Positions 43,866 through 54,437 of a stretch of 64,000 bases of DNA are shown here, piece by piece. Source of the DNA: Topomyia yanbarensis (lineage: Eukaryota > Arthropoda > Insecta > Diptera > Culicidae). The DNA lies in NCBI RefSeq assembly GCF_030247195.1, contig NC_080672.1, positions 190,209,471-190,273,470 of the forward strand, in the 5' to 3' direction. Under the pieces are notes generated by a model. That model was not told the origin of the DNA and searched no databases. It was given only the letters and a program-made list of their open reading frames with translations. How positions within the stretch are numbered: the stretch's first letter is position 1; each line of letters starts with the position of its first letter. A program made the position numbers and the translations under genes.

Positions 43866-44804
43866 ATTGGGTCATTAAATGAGAAAAAAGTCGTTTTTTT
43901 ATTACTTACATCGATAAAGCTGATTTTCGTGATTGTAACAATGTTTTTTTCCAACTCAGGAAACGTGAAAATAATATTAAAATTTAAAATAAAGAAATAT
44001 GTTGACAGTCTGGATTTGACACTATAGGAAGGATTTGACATATCGAATTTCACGACAAACGATGCCCTTTCAGAAAAAAATAGTGCATGTTTTCTCGGTT
44101 TTCCCAGAGGGTTATTTTTATTTGACATAAACATCATCCATTGCATCAAAGAGAATAGGAAAAGAGACGAATAGTGTGAAGCCAAAAATACCTTATTGAG
44201 CAGACCAATCGTGCAATGTAAATAAACATTACTCATGCCTGAGTTGGAGGAGATAAGTATTGTAAATCTATGAAAAAAAAATTTGAATTTTCGTCAGAAT
44301 TTAGTGCAATCGTGATTGTAAGGTGCATTCTAGAGTCTATGTATGAGTAAAAAAAAATTTTAGAATTATTTCATCTCTTTGTTTCGAAATGCGCATCGTT
44401 TGATAAACAAATCCAACGATCGACAAAAGGTTTGTTTTCAAAATATAATAGGAGTCATTTAAAGTGCTGCCTTTGGAAACGGTTGCCAAATTCTAGTGTT
44501 GAAATCATCGTAAGGGGAGTGTTGCCGTTTTGACTGATTTTCACTCTTCGTCTCTTTCACTATTCTCTTTGCATTGCATATAGTTTGTTTTTCATTTTGG
44601 GTGTTGTCCTGATAGGCCAGATGTAAACAACCGCAGTTTTCCTATGTTTGGTTGCCAAGTTTACATAAGATTTATTTTAAAAAACAAAAAAATCGTTTTT
44701 ACGTATTACAACGAAATTTATTTTGAAATAATGTTTTATTATGTATACTGGACCTAAAATTTATCGAATGGAACGGAAAACTATATACAGCTTAATGACC
44801 CAAT
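43866..44804. mobile_element. Nested element with AATTGGGTCATTAA termini
   Basis: Perfect 14-bp inverted ends: AATTGGGTCATTAA at the left and TTAATGACCCAATT at the right, about 940 bp apart. The interior is AT-rich and non-coding. A similar terminus (CTTAATGACCCAATG next to an ATACAGC block) occurs at 54062-54078. Target duplication uncertain. Confidence 0.55.
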
Positions 44805-44959
44805 TGATGTCGGCATCATACATTGTTCCGTTAAATTTAACATTTTTACTTTTCTTGTATATGATTCATTGAAGAAGCAAGGAATTTCTAGCCAAACATT
44901 TGAAAAAGGCCTACTGCCAAATGCAAACAAATCGAATTTTGATGTTCTCTATTAAAATC

Positions 44960-45180
44960 CTGGGACAGAACCTGTGGATAGATGTTTTCTTTTTCTTTTT
45001 TCTGTTCATTTTATCTCTTGTCTTGCATAGCCACTCTTTCTTCCTCACATATTTTAAATGGACTGGCTACATTTGACAGTCCCCCCTGACTGCATTTGAC
45101 GGTTCGCTTTGGCTGCATTTGACAGCTCCCCTGGCTACAACTGACATTAGGTTTTTTCGTATCCACACGTTCCGTCCCAG
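44960..45180. mobile_element. Small foldback with internal CATTTGAC repeats
   Basis: The ends CTGGGACAGAACCTGTGGATA and (reverse) CTGGGACGGAACGTGTGGATA are inverted. Between them GGCTACATTTGACAGTCCCC-like units recur four times (about 45064, 45093, 45109 and 45133). Confidence 0.6.
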
Positions 45181-45650
45181 TTAAAAACTATCTATCTGGC
45201 CATGTACATAAACATAACGCAACAATGGATTATGAAGAATTTTGATAATGATTTTATAACAAATTATAAAAGCCCGGCTGATATAAAAGTCCTAACTAGC
45301 AATACAATTATTATAAAATGATTATAAAGGATTATTGTAACTGATTCCAAAAGGATTATAAAGGCAGTGAAATACGTACTCAATGAATTAAGGGGTGTGT
45401 CTGATGTAAACAATATGCGCAATCAAACTAAATAAAACAGTATTCAATTTTTAAATAGAATTATAATGAATTCGACCAAAACTTATTTTGCCTTTTTCTC
45501 ATTTTCAAATGTTTGGGTAGAATTTAGATTATTTTATCGTTGTTGCGATCAATTTCGTTTGGTTTGTTTTGTTCACAATGTTAGTCGCAGAGCATTTTGG
45601 TGATCTATGGCAATTGATGACCTTTACACCCCATACTAGGTCCGCTCCTG

Positions 45651-46145
45651 TTGCAGCTGTTTCGCCCTGTCCGGCACCGAGTCAACCGACGGTCCAACCT
45701 GCGCCGCACTCGTCTGTCGCTATGTCAATGGCAGGGACTTGGATTAAAGGCCAAAATTTCAGCTACAATTGGTGGTGTTGCTGCAATCGGTTTGCCTTCG
45801 GACACGTTGGACATTCGGCTAACAGGAATATTCAGCGATTCCGATTCGAAGGAAGCAGCGCCAGTAGCAGACTGCTTCGGTTCAGCAATACGCTCCGGTA
45901 TCGGACGAAGCAAACACTCCGACAGTACGAAGGTTTCAACGAGGGGCTCAGGCATAAGTAGCAGAGTCCTTGCACTTCCTGCTTGTCGAGTGAACAATTC
46001 CGACGAAACCACTCCCGCCCTCGCCAAGTTTGATCACCGTAATAAGTGCGACGTCAGCGGTATAGTGCCAGGATTAGTCGAGAATAGTGCCAGGACTGAC
46101 TTGCCAACAGCTACAAGATTAAATAGCAATGCGTTTTTAAAGTGA
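45651..46145. other. GC-richer open region, possible captured exon, unidentified
   Basis: Both a plus-strand frame (45651-46145, 164 codons) and a minus-strand frame (45725-46027, 100 codons, containing MPEPLVETFVLSECLLRPIP) are open. The composition is less AT-rich than the surrounding transposon and the translations look protein-like, but I recognise no family. It lies beside two recognisable host-gene fragments in the same element, which is why it is listed. Confidence 0.3.
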
Positions 46146-46469
46146 CCATAGTATAACTTAGAGGCTTTAGCCAGATGATTTATTCAGCAGAATAAGATAG
46201 CAAAATTACCCAAAACATAAGACCTGGCTGCCGAAGTGAATACACACATATCATCACCTACAGAGGCAAGCAATATTGGAACGCAGTGAAATTCCTCACA
46301 ATGAATTGATCTCGTTAGGTGAAATTCCAGGAAGTACAATTTTCATAGCACAATTTAGTCGACCGAAATTGTAGTCCTCAGTCGAGAGAAAGACTGATAG
46401 AGTAGCAGCAGCTAGGAATTTTCTTTCGAAAGCTAGCAGCGGTTTCGCGTAACCTGCGCTAAGTAGAGA

Positions 46470-46604
46470 GCGTTAAGACAGATCTCCGAAACATGTCAAG
46501 TGCTATCAGATGAGAAAAAACGTCGCATCTATGACCAGTACTACAAGGACGGTTTGCTGACCAACGGATCCGTCCGGTACCACCATAACACACGGCACCG
46601 GTGA
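46470..46604 (+). pseudogene. J-domain (DnaJ-type) protein fragment
   Basis: The frame from 46470 to the TGA at 46602-46604 includes QISETCQVLSDEKKRRIYDQ, matching the end of a DnaJ J domain (helix III and the start of helix IV; family form EISEAYEVLSDEKKRR.YDQYG), followed by KDGLLTNG and a His-rich end. The His-Pro-Asp loop and earlier helices are not found, so the fragment cannot act as a co-chaperone. It resembles DnaJB6-type proteins; the exact parent is not determined. Lies inside the 43386-48069 element. Confidence 0.7.
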
Positions 46605-46794
46605 CACATACATATTCACAACATACTAATTACTTATCCTTCCTAAAAAGTAAATAAATTGACTATGCAATTTATCATTCGCTGCCTAGTTATTTCCTGC
46701 CAATTTGAACAAGACAGCAGTTGCAGAAAGCTTTATTGCGGTGCAAAAATGATGGCAACTCGGGATATAATATAAATTTACATATAATTTCTCC

Positions 46795-47490
46795 TCCCTG
46801 ATATTCTTCCAGAATGTATAATGCTCTGCATTCTTATCACTCCTATCAAATCCTTCTTACTCCTTATCGTCAGTGCCGAGCACTGTTTTGCATTTGCCGG
46901 CTAAATCAACGACAATGCGATAATCGTCAATCGACGAAACTTTTGCTGTAATGGAACTTGAACACGAATAATAAATAATTGTTCCATTCGAAAGCGATAA
47001 CCTTGTTGTCCTCATGTTTGCAGCTATCATGCGCTGGTAGGATGGAAACGTTTTTCGGTATGGGCATTGAACGATCATTTCAACAACTTATCATCGACCG
47101 AATTCGTTACCTATAAAGTTCAGGTAAACTTCACCACCTAAAAATGAGTAATAAATCGGATCATCTTGCTAGGACTTAACCCACGAGCAAACAAACAAAT
47201 GTGTACAAATCCTTATCCATCATCCAGAAAGCAATCGTTTTATAGCCCAATGCTTGATCTTACGATTCAGCATATGCCACCGGGTTTTGCATCCAGCGCC
47301 GATTGGTCAATGTATGAACCAGGGGTGACATTACGCATCTCGAAACGAAAGGTTTATTGTATTCAAGCTTGTGTGAAAAGGTCGATTCGAATTGGTTGCA
47401 TAATGTGGCACCAGGTTCCCATTGTTCCAATCCTCATCCCTCTTGAGTTGATAGTCTTTCAAAGAGCATCGAAAGTATTCAAGTAATGTA
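46795..47490 (-). pseudogene. Glycogen branching enzyme (1,4-alpha-glucan branching) fragment
   Basis: Reading down the minus strand in several frames: RDEDWNNGN, HTLTNRRW, VAYAES.DQAL, KTIAFWMMDKDLYTH, KMIRFITHFLGGE, VYLNFIGNEFG, SCKHEDNKVIAFE, LLFVFKFHYSKSF, DYRIVVDLAGK, LGTDDKE. All occur in the order of the eukaryotic branching enzyme catalytic and C-terminal domains (family forms YTLTNRRY, AYAESHDQALVGDK, AFWLMD.EMYT, LGGEGYLNFMGNEFGHPEW, LLFVFNFHPT). The part after GNEFG is deleted up to about KHE. Frameshifts and stops make it a pseudogene. It is antisense to the LINE and to the J-domain fragment. Confidence 0.85.
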
Positions 47491-48071
47491 AATTTTAAAA
47501 GTCCATGTAAACAAGTCTTAGGTAAACAAGCACACTAAACTGTCAGAAAAGTGAGGTTATACATTTTCATGCAATGCTCTATGTTTTTGACAGGTATATG
47601 AATGAATCATTTCAGCATCAGTGATGCCAGGTCTATTTAAACAATAGCCTGCAGTGAAAATATAAAAGTCTGCAGATTGCTACAAAAATCTTCAATAAAT
47701 TTGACATAGAAATGTAGTATGTATATATTTTAAATGATCAAAGATGTTGAAGGCTTGTGTATAAATTGACTGGCATAGGCTTTGTTCTGCTAAATATTTG
47801 TAATCTGCAAAACATCTGCAGTGAAAATGCAAAATCTGCAGATCTGGCATCCTTTTAGTATTCCCCACAGGAAATTCATCCAAATGGTGTAAAAATACGA
47901 GAAACAAGGCAAGATAGGTATTCAGAATATGGGGTTAAATGAGCAGCTTGCACTATTTTTGATTTTTTCAATAGTTAGAGGTACCAAATCATCGCGGCTA
48001 TCAGCAGTAACGAATTGGGGATAAAAAAGGAAGCATCCCATCATATAAAATTTTTTGACGAGAAAGGTCTA

Positions 48072-48254
48072 TTCAAGACCTTTGTTACAACTTCAATATG
48101 ACAATTCTGAACACAGGGGAAATGACACGGATTCCTAGACCACCTGCGCAAGCAAGTGCACTGGACATATCTTTAAGCTCGACATAACTACGGTTAGATT
48201 GCAAGTGGAAGGTAATATCTGATCCCCACGGTAGTGACCACTTACCAATTGTCC
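48072..48254 (+). pseudogene. LINE ORF2 endonuclease, C-terminal part
   Basis: Immediately after the DNA element the frame reads QDLCYNFNMTILNTGEMTRI, then ALDISLSST with a stop, then ISDPHGSDHLPIV, the conserved SDH motif at the end of AP-like LINE endonucleases. A frameshift at about 48255 leads into the RT frame. Confidence 0.85.
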
Positions 48255-51200
48255 ACTGGTTCAAGACCATCGGCACCAATCAATGTTCCCTATGACCTCA
48301 CACGAAACATTGATTGGAAGAGCTACGCTGCTGAGATATCCAAAACTATCGATTCAACACAGGTACTTCCCCCGGAGGAAGAATATAAGTTTTTGTCCAA
48401 CTCGATTCTCGATAGCGCGATTCAAACTCAGACGAAACGAGTACCCGACGTGAACACCCAAAAACGTTCTCCCAACCCGTGGTGGGACAAAGAGTGCTCA
48501 GACGTGTACGCGGAGAAAGCTGCCGCGTATAAAACCTTCCGGAACGACGGGTTAGTTGCTAGTTATCGAGTGTACGCAATATTAGAAAAGCGAATGAAAA
48601 ATTTAATGAAAGCTAAGAAACGCAGTTACTGGCGCCGGTTTGTCGACGGGTTTACAAGAGAAACATCGATGAGCACTCTTTGGGGCACGGCCCGACGTAT
48701 GCGAAACCGAAACAGTACTAACGAGAGCGTGGAATATTCAAACCGTTGGATATTCGATTTCGCCAAGAAGGTTTGTCCGGATTCCGCCCCGGCACAGAAA
48801 ATCTACCGCGCCGTGTCGCCTTACAATACCGCGATCGAAACACCGTTTACGATGGTGGAGTTCTCACTTGCTCTCTTATCACGTAACAATAAAGCCCCGG
48901 GGCCAGATAGAATCAAATTCAACTTGTTGAAGAATCTGCCAGACTCTGCTAAAAGACGCTTGTTGATTTTATTTAATAGGTTTCTTGAGGGTAACATTGT
49001 CCCACATGACTGGAGACAGATCAGGGTCATCGCCATCCAAAAACCAGGAAAACCAGCTTCCGACGACAATTCGTATCGTCCGATTGCAATGCTGTCCTGT
49101 ATCCGGAAGTTGTTCGAGAAAATGATCCTGTTTCGGCTCGACAATTGGGTCGAAACAAATGGCTTACTGTCAGATACACAATTTGGCTTCCGCAAAGGCA
49201 AAGGGACGAACGATTGCCTTGCGTTGCTCTCAACAGAAATTCAAATGGCATATGCTAACAAAGAGCAGATGGCATCAGTATTCTTGGATATTAAGGGGGC
49301 TTTCGATTCAGTTTCGATCAACATTCTTTATGAGAAGTTGCTCCAGCATAGTCTTTCGCCAATTTTAAATAACTTTTTGCTAAACCTGTTGTCTGAAAAA
49401 CAAATGCATTTCTCGCATGGCGATTTATCGACATCACGATTTAGCTACATGGGCCTTCCCCAGGGCTCATGTCTAAACCCTCTCCTCTACAATTTTTACG
49501 TGAATGACATTGACGAATGTCTTGTCAATTCCTGCACGCTAAGGCAGCTTGCAGATGACGGTGTGGTCTCTATTACAGGTCCTAAAGCCGTCGACTTGCA
49601 AGGACCACTGCAAGATACCTTGGACAATTTGTCTGCTTGGGCTCTCCAACTGGGTATCGAGTTCTCCACGGAGAAAACTGAGCTAGTCGTATTTTATAGA
49701 AAGCGTGAACCAGCGCAACTACAGCTTCAATTAATGGATCAAACTATTGCTCAGGCTTCAACATTCAAATATCTCGGGGTATGGTTCGACTCTAAAGGTA
49801 CCTGGGGATGTCACATTAGGTATCTGAAACAGAAGTGCCAACAAAGGATCAACTTTTTCCGTACAATAACTGGAACATGGTGGGGTGCCCATCCAGGAGA
49901 CCTAATCAGGTTGTACCAAACAACGATATTATCAGTGTTGGAGTACGGATGTTTCTGCTTTCGCTCCGCTGCGAACATACACTTCATCAAACTGGAGCGA
50001 ATCCAGTATCGTTGCTTGCGTATTGCCTTGGGTTGCATGCACTCGACCCATACGATGAGTCTCGAAGTGCTGGCGGGCGTTCTTCCGCTGAAAAATCGAT
50101 TTTGGGACCTCTCATATCGATTGCTCATTCGATGCGATATTCTGAACCCATTGGTGATTGCAAATTGCGAAAGGCTTGTCGAGCTTAATTCTCAGACCCG
50201 ATTCATGTCCTTGTACTTCGATTACATGGCACAGAACATCAATTCATCTACGTATAACGTCAACCGTGCTCATCTCTTAGATACTTCTGATCCAACTGTA
50301 TTTTTCGATACATCCATGAAGGAAGAGATTTGTGGAATTCCGGATCATATTCGCCCACAAGTGGTCCCAAATATTTTCTATAACAAATATCATCAAGTCG
50401 ACTGCGCCAAAATGTTCTACACTGACGGATCAATTCTCGACGGGTCCACAGGCTTCGGTATCTTCAACGAAAATCTTGCTGCCTCATTCAAACTCAATGA
50501 TCCTGCTTCAATTTACGTCACAGAATTAGCTGCCATTCAGTATACTCTCGGGATCATTGACACCCTGCCCTCAGACCATTACTTCATCGTTTCGGATAGT
50601 CTCAGCTCCATTGAGGCCATCCGTGCGGCGAAGTCTGGAAAGCACTCACCGTATTTCTTGGGGAAAATACGGGAATATCTGAGTGCTTTATCTGAAAAAT
50701 CTTACCAGATTACCTTGGTTTGGGTCCCGTCACATTGTTCTATTGCGGGCAATGAGAAGGCGGACTCTTTAGCCAAGGTGGGCGCATTAGAAGGCGACAC
50801 TTACGAAAGACCAATTTGCTTCAACGAATTTTTCAGTATCTCTCGTCAGAGGACGCTCGATAGTTGGCAAACCTCATGGAGCAATGGGCATCTGGGACGG
50901 TGGCTACATTCCATTATCCCGAAGGTATCAACGAATGCTTGGTTTAAGGGGTTGGGTGTGAACCGGGACTTTATTCGTACGATGTCAAGGATCATGTCCA
51001 ACCATTACTCGTTTGACGCGCATCTCCGTCGTATAGGGCTTGCTGAAAGTAATCATTGTGTTTGTGAGAACGGCTATCACGACATCGAGCATGTTGTTTG
51101 GCTGTGCGCAGAGTACTGTGTTGCCAGGTCCCAACTAATAGATTCCCTTCGGGCCCGAGGTAGATCACCCTATGTGCCAGTCCGGGACGTCCTGGCAAGC

Positions 51201-51263
51201 CGTGACCACCCCTATATTTTTCTTATCTATATCTTTTTGAAAACCATTGATGTCCAAGTTTAA
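48255..51263 (+). CDS. LINE ORF2: reverse transcriptase and RNase H (long intact frame)
   Basis: An open frame of about 1000 codons. RT: APGPDRI, KPGKP, SYRPIAML, FGFRKGKGTND, FLDIKGAFDSVS, GLPQGS, catalytic LADDGVV near residues 439-445, FKYLGVWFDS. RNase H catalytic residues are all present: Asp in YTDGS (about 731), Glu in VTELAAI (about 764), Asp in VSDSLSS (about 788) and Asp in KADSLAK (about 844). A C-terminal CXC...H...C region follows (CVCENGYHDIEHVVWLC). The start in the open frame is a GTG at 48234 and is not a real start, since the region continues the interrupted endonuclease. That this part stays open while the rest of the element is broken suggests the element is not very old. 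Confidence 0.9.
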   Translation, partial: TGSRPSAPINVPYDLTRNIDWKSYAAEISKTIDSTQVLPPEEEYKFLSNSILDSAIQTQTKRVPDVNTQKRSPNPWWDKECSDVYAEKAAAYKTFRNDGLVASYRVYAILEKRMKNLMKAKKRSYWRRFVDGFTRETSMSTLWGTARRMRNRNSTNESVEYSNRWIFDFAKKVCPDSAPAQKIYRAVSPYNTAIETPFTMVEFSLALLSRNNKAPGPDRIKFNLLKNLPDSAKRRLLILFNRFLEGNIVPHDWRQIRVIAIQKPGKPASDDNSYRPIAMLSCIRKLFEKMILFRLDNWVETNGLLSDTQFGFRKGKGTNDCLALLSTEIQMAYANKEQMASVFLDIKGAFDSVSINILYEKLLQHSLSPILNNFLLNLLSEKQMHFSHGDLSTSRFSYMGLPQGSCLNPLLYNFYVNDIDECLVNSCTLRQLADDGVVSITGPKAVDLQGPLQDTLDNLSAWALQLGIEFSTEKTELVVFYRKREPAQLQLQLMDQTIAQASTFKYLGVWFDSKGTWGCHIRYLKQKCQQRINFFRTITGTWWGAHPGDLIRLYQTTILSVLEYGCFCFRSAANIHFIKLERIQYRCLRIALGCMHSTHTMSLEVLAGVLPLKNRFWDLSYRLLIRCDILNPLVIANCERLVELNSQTRFMSLYFDYMAQNINSSTYNVNRAHLLDTSDPTVFFDTSMKEEICGIPDHIRPQVVPNIFYNKYHQVDCAKMFYTDGSILDGSTGFGIFNENLAASFKLNDPASIYVTELAAIQYTLGIIDTLPSDHYFIVSDSLSSIEAIRAAKSGKHSPYFLGKIREYLSALSEKSYQITLVWVPSHCSIAGNEKADSLAKVGALEGDTYERPICFNEFFSISRQRTLDSWQTSWSNGHLGRWLHSIIPKVSTNAWFKGLGVNRDFIRTMSRIMSNHYSFDAHLRRIGLAESNHCVCENGYHDIEHVVWLCAEYCVARSQLIDSLRARGRSPYVPVRDVLASRDHPYIFLIYIFLKTIDVQV

Positions 51264-51628
51264 TACATTTTCCCCTCTCTCATTCACAGTAGAATCTCAC
51301 CAACCTATCCCTGTATCTACAATATGGCATTGCTTCACGAGTCTTCGGTGCATACCCTTCTTGATTCGTCTACCCAGAACATCATGACATACCTCACATG
51401 CAGATGATATAGAGAACATCATGACAGTATCAGAGTGCCAATAATTATCCGAAATATCGACCCTCCCCTCGCCCCTGCGGTTACAGGCTGGAAACTACAA
51501 CACTACAACAAAGTGTGCATATCCGCCACAATGATCAATCAGCAAACGACGATGAAATGAATTATCGGCCTCGTTAAGCTAAAGCATTTGGGCCTAAATA
51601 AACGTATTTAAAAAAAAAAAAAAAAAAA
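51264..51628 (+). other. LINE 3' UTR and poly(A) tail
   Basis: Follows the ORF2 stop TAA. Contains a CCTAAATAAACG block (polyadenylation-like AATAAA at about 51596) and an A run at 51610-51628. The next bases (GAAAGAGCGCACCCGCGC) would start the flanking DNA. Confidence 0.8.
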
Positions 51629-54437
51629 GAAAGAGCGCACCCGCGCAAAACGAAAAGGCAATAGCGAGTATACTTTCTTACCTTAACCCTGCGAATTATT
51701 TCGCGCAAATTCCTTTCTAAAACACAGCACCGCGTACGCTCAATACACGAACCGGTGCAATGACGAAACCCAAGAACGCTTACAAAAAGAAATACCATTA
51801 AAACATATTAGAGTTACGTGCCGTCATGAAAATGCCCCCCTATTAGAGATTATCACTAATTCATTAGTTACTCGGCCTACAATCGATGGAATGCATACAA
51901 TTTGGCATCAATAGCTTTGCTTCGTTGTTAAAAACCAAGAAAATAACACAGTCGCCCTGAAAATGGCGAAATGCTCGCGTTTGAGCGCAACGAAAACTCG
52001 AATCGAGTGCCCTATTGTTGCCATAACATTTGACTCAATGCGTTGAACAATGATTGCAGACGCTGCTCTAACCAACGGCTTCAAATGGGTAGGGTAATAG
52101 AAACATGACGAAAATAGGCTCATTACCCTATATGTAGCAACATGTATCTGTGTCCACACACCACAGATCTGGCTAAACGAAAGGACCGCGATTTTATGAT
52201 TTCTGGCTTTATCCGCAACCCGCATGTATGAACAATCGGAATCAAGTGCACGACCAGTAGGTATCTGCTACGCCGCCATGTTTTGCAATCCAAGATCTAA
52301 AAAGTTGTATGAAGGTCAATTTACAATCGAAGGAATTGATTCCATACGACACGGCCATTCGATGTTCAATTTCGTTTTATTATCGATATATCATGGTTGA
52401 AAGTGTTTCTCATCCATCAACATGACGAAAACATCACTTTTCCACCATTTATTGTTCATTATTTTAGCTCGATGACAAACATCCAAAGATCGAGTCGTGC
52501 CGCATCGTTTCTATTTAGCACGAATCGAGCTTGCAGAGAAATAAGCAGAACAATTAGAACTGTGATGGGGGCCCATAATTTGTGTGCCCGCAGAGATGTT
52601 GGCTCATATCAGTTGAATACAATCGGGATATGGGTGCCATATACGTGAAGGCCAGGCACTCTCTAAAGAGAAATCACCCCCTTTTTTGCTATAGAAATAC
52701 GACCCACAGGTCCAAATGCGAATTCGTGCCTAAACCCAAGCACTCTCTCTTTCTCTCTGTTGTAAATTTTCTCTTCTCTCTTCTGCATATGAAAAAGACG
52801 AACCCATGCCAAGTCATTCATTTTTACTCTGTTCACACACGCAATACTTGCTTTCATTCTGGGAACCCACGAGAGGCAAAGAGGCAGGTTCAGACTCGGT
52901 ATATTTCCATTCGCTTCGGAAACACATTCCATGTGTACAAACGGGTACCAGTATCGAAAACCACACTCTAGCGAAACGAAAAGGTGAGTTAATACCTTCT
53001 CGCTCTGTCCGCAGTTATGTATAGACAGAGAAGAGAAGTACCACTTCGAACAAAAAAAATTACGAAAGTTCTCACAAAAGCGAATCGGATTTGTTGCTGG
53101 TTTTCCTTGCTTTGATTTGAGAGTGCACCCGTATGACGTTTCAACTTGTATAACTTTTGAGACTGGCTCGTATAAATCGTTGCAGGCGGTAAGGTCGAGC
53201 TTCGCTAAAGCGTACAGTAAATAACAGAAAATGTATTATTGCGTTTCGTATCATAGATTTTACTTTTCTGATTGATATTATTCCACTGAGAACTGACATA
53301 CAAGTAAAGTTTTCAACTTGTGTAAGAAATAAAACTGTCGTTTTGAAATGACAACAGCAGGTAGCAACTTGCCATTGGTCGGCGCTTCGATGGCCCAGCA
53401 ATCGCTATACGGGACTTGTGTGCAAACTTGGATACAATGGTGATTCACGCATGCGAACCTGTATGCGATGGTGATTTTCAACGTATTTTCATTTAAATGT
53501 TTACACAGGTTTTTGGGGAAAGTTTGTTCTAGCTTATATGTCTGTTCTCTGTGATTATGCTTATTGCTGTATGTAATCATTGAACGCTCGTTTTCTAAAA
53601 CGACATTATCTGTTATTTTTGCGGGGCGTCCGGAGAAACATCCAGTTTCAACGGAATGTTCTCTGATTACCTGGTCCGCTTTTATTAATTTTGCATATTG
53701 AAGAGTAACTCGTAAGGAACCTTTGCTAAGCAGCACATGATTGCAGAGCCCTCTTTCTAACTAGTGGAACGTGATCTTCCGCATGGGTGGTGGATTTTTC
53801 CATTTGTCATGAACATTACTTGTGATAATTAAGCTGAAGAAGTAAACTTTTTTTCTGAATTCCAATCCAATGCAGTGACAGCTAATGTGAGTAGTTAAGG
53901 TCACAAGAGCACTTAGTACATATTAGGGGATCCAATGGAAGATTTTGTCGTGATAATTCAATTTTGTAAAAAAAAATATTTGTAATTTTTCAAACAAAAA
54001 AAAATTAAAAAAAAGTTCGATAAAACGTCAACTTCATCGGAAAAAAAAGAATACAGCATATGACTTAATGACCCAATGAACGTATACAATCTCACCATCG
54101 TCGGTCTTAACAGCAGTTGTTTTCTCTAACAGTAACTATTTTTAAATTTATTTTAGAAAAAATCTTTAACTTGGCTACTGAGTAACTGATTAATAATAGC
54201 TTCTCGGTACGCAGATCTGAAAAGTGTGTAGCAGCGATGCCACAAGTACATATTTATATAGAAAGGCACAGATTTTTCGAGTATTTTTGGTACAAATTCT
54301 GTACGATACGGATAACATATTTTTGTAAAAAAGTACAGTTTGGTACAGATTTTTTTTAACACGACAGGTAAAATAATTTAACACTGCAGGATCAAATAAA
54401 ACAACCTCGAGAATAAGTTCTTTTAACTTACTTAAGG
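51629..54437. other. No gene seen
   Basis: AT-rich. The longest frame (53278-53736, minus, 152 codons) and 52582-52971 (plus) have no recognisable motif. A TTAATGACCCAATG terminus at about 54064-54077 relates to the element at 43866-44804. Confidence 0.4.

Larger units (their letters stand above)
43386..48069. mobile_element. TA-flanked TIR element carrying host-gene fragments (Pack-type candidate)
   Basis: It begins GACCTTTCTCGTC and ends GACGAGAAAGGTC (perfect 13-bp inverted repeats) with TA at 43384-43385 and 48070-48071, interrupting the LINE endonuclease. Longer subterminal inverted arms also match: TTGCATGGTAATGTTTAACC (about 43708) against the reverse of about 47548-47580. Inside lie a TTGGGTCATTAA element, a small foldback, a J-domain fragment (46470-46604) and a glycogen-branching-enzyme fragment (46795-47490). 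I see no transposase, so it is non-autonomous. Confidence 0.8.
28790..51628 (+). mobile_element. I-like non-LTR retrotransposon, split by two large insertions
   Basis: Pieces in order: 5' UTR and ORF1 start (to 29501), ORF1 remainder (41862-42914), ORF2 endonuclease start (42907-43385), endonuclease end and RT/RNase H (48072-51263), 3' UTR and poly(A) (to 51628). ORF1 has CCHC fingers. ORF2 has AP-like endonuclease, RT and an RNase H domain, the composition of the I/Loner/Outcast group. The two gaps are exactly TA-flanked DNA elements. The 5' limit is approximate; I found no convincing target duplication. Summed without inserts it is about 5.8 kb, normal for this type. Confidence 0.88.

Noticed and set aside
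43850..44236. 128-codon minus ORF
   Set aside because: Falls inside the AT-rich AATTGGGTCATTAA element; hydrophobic, low-complexity and motif-free.
53278..53736. 152-codon minus ORF outside any recognised element
   Set aside because: No motif, no codon bias visible, Cys/His scattered without pattern; length is within chance for this window.
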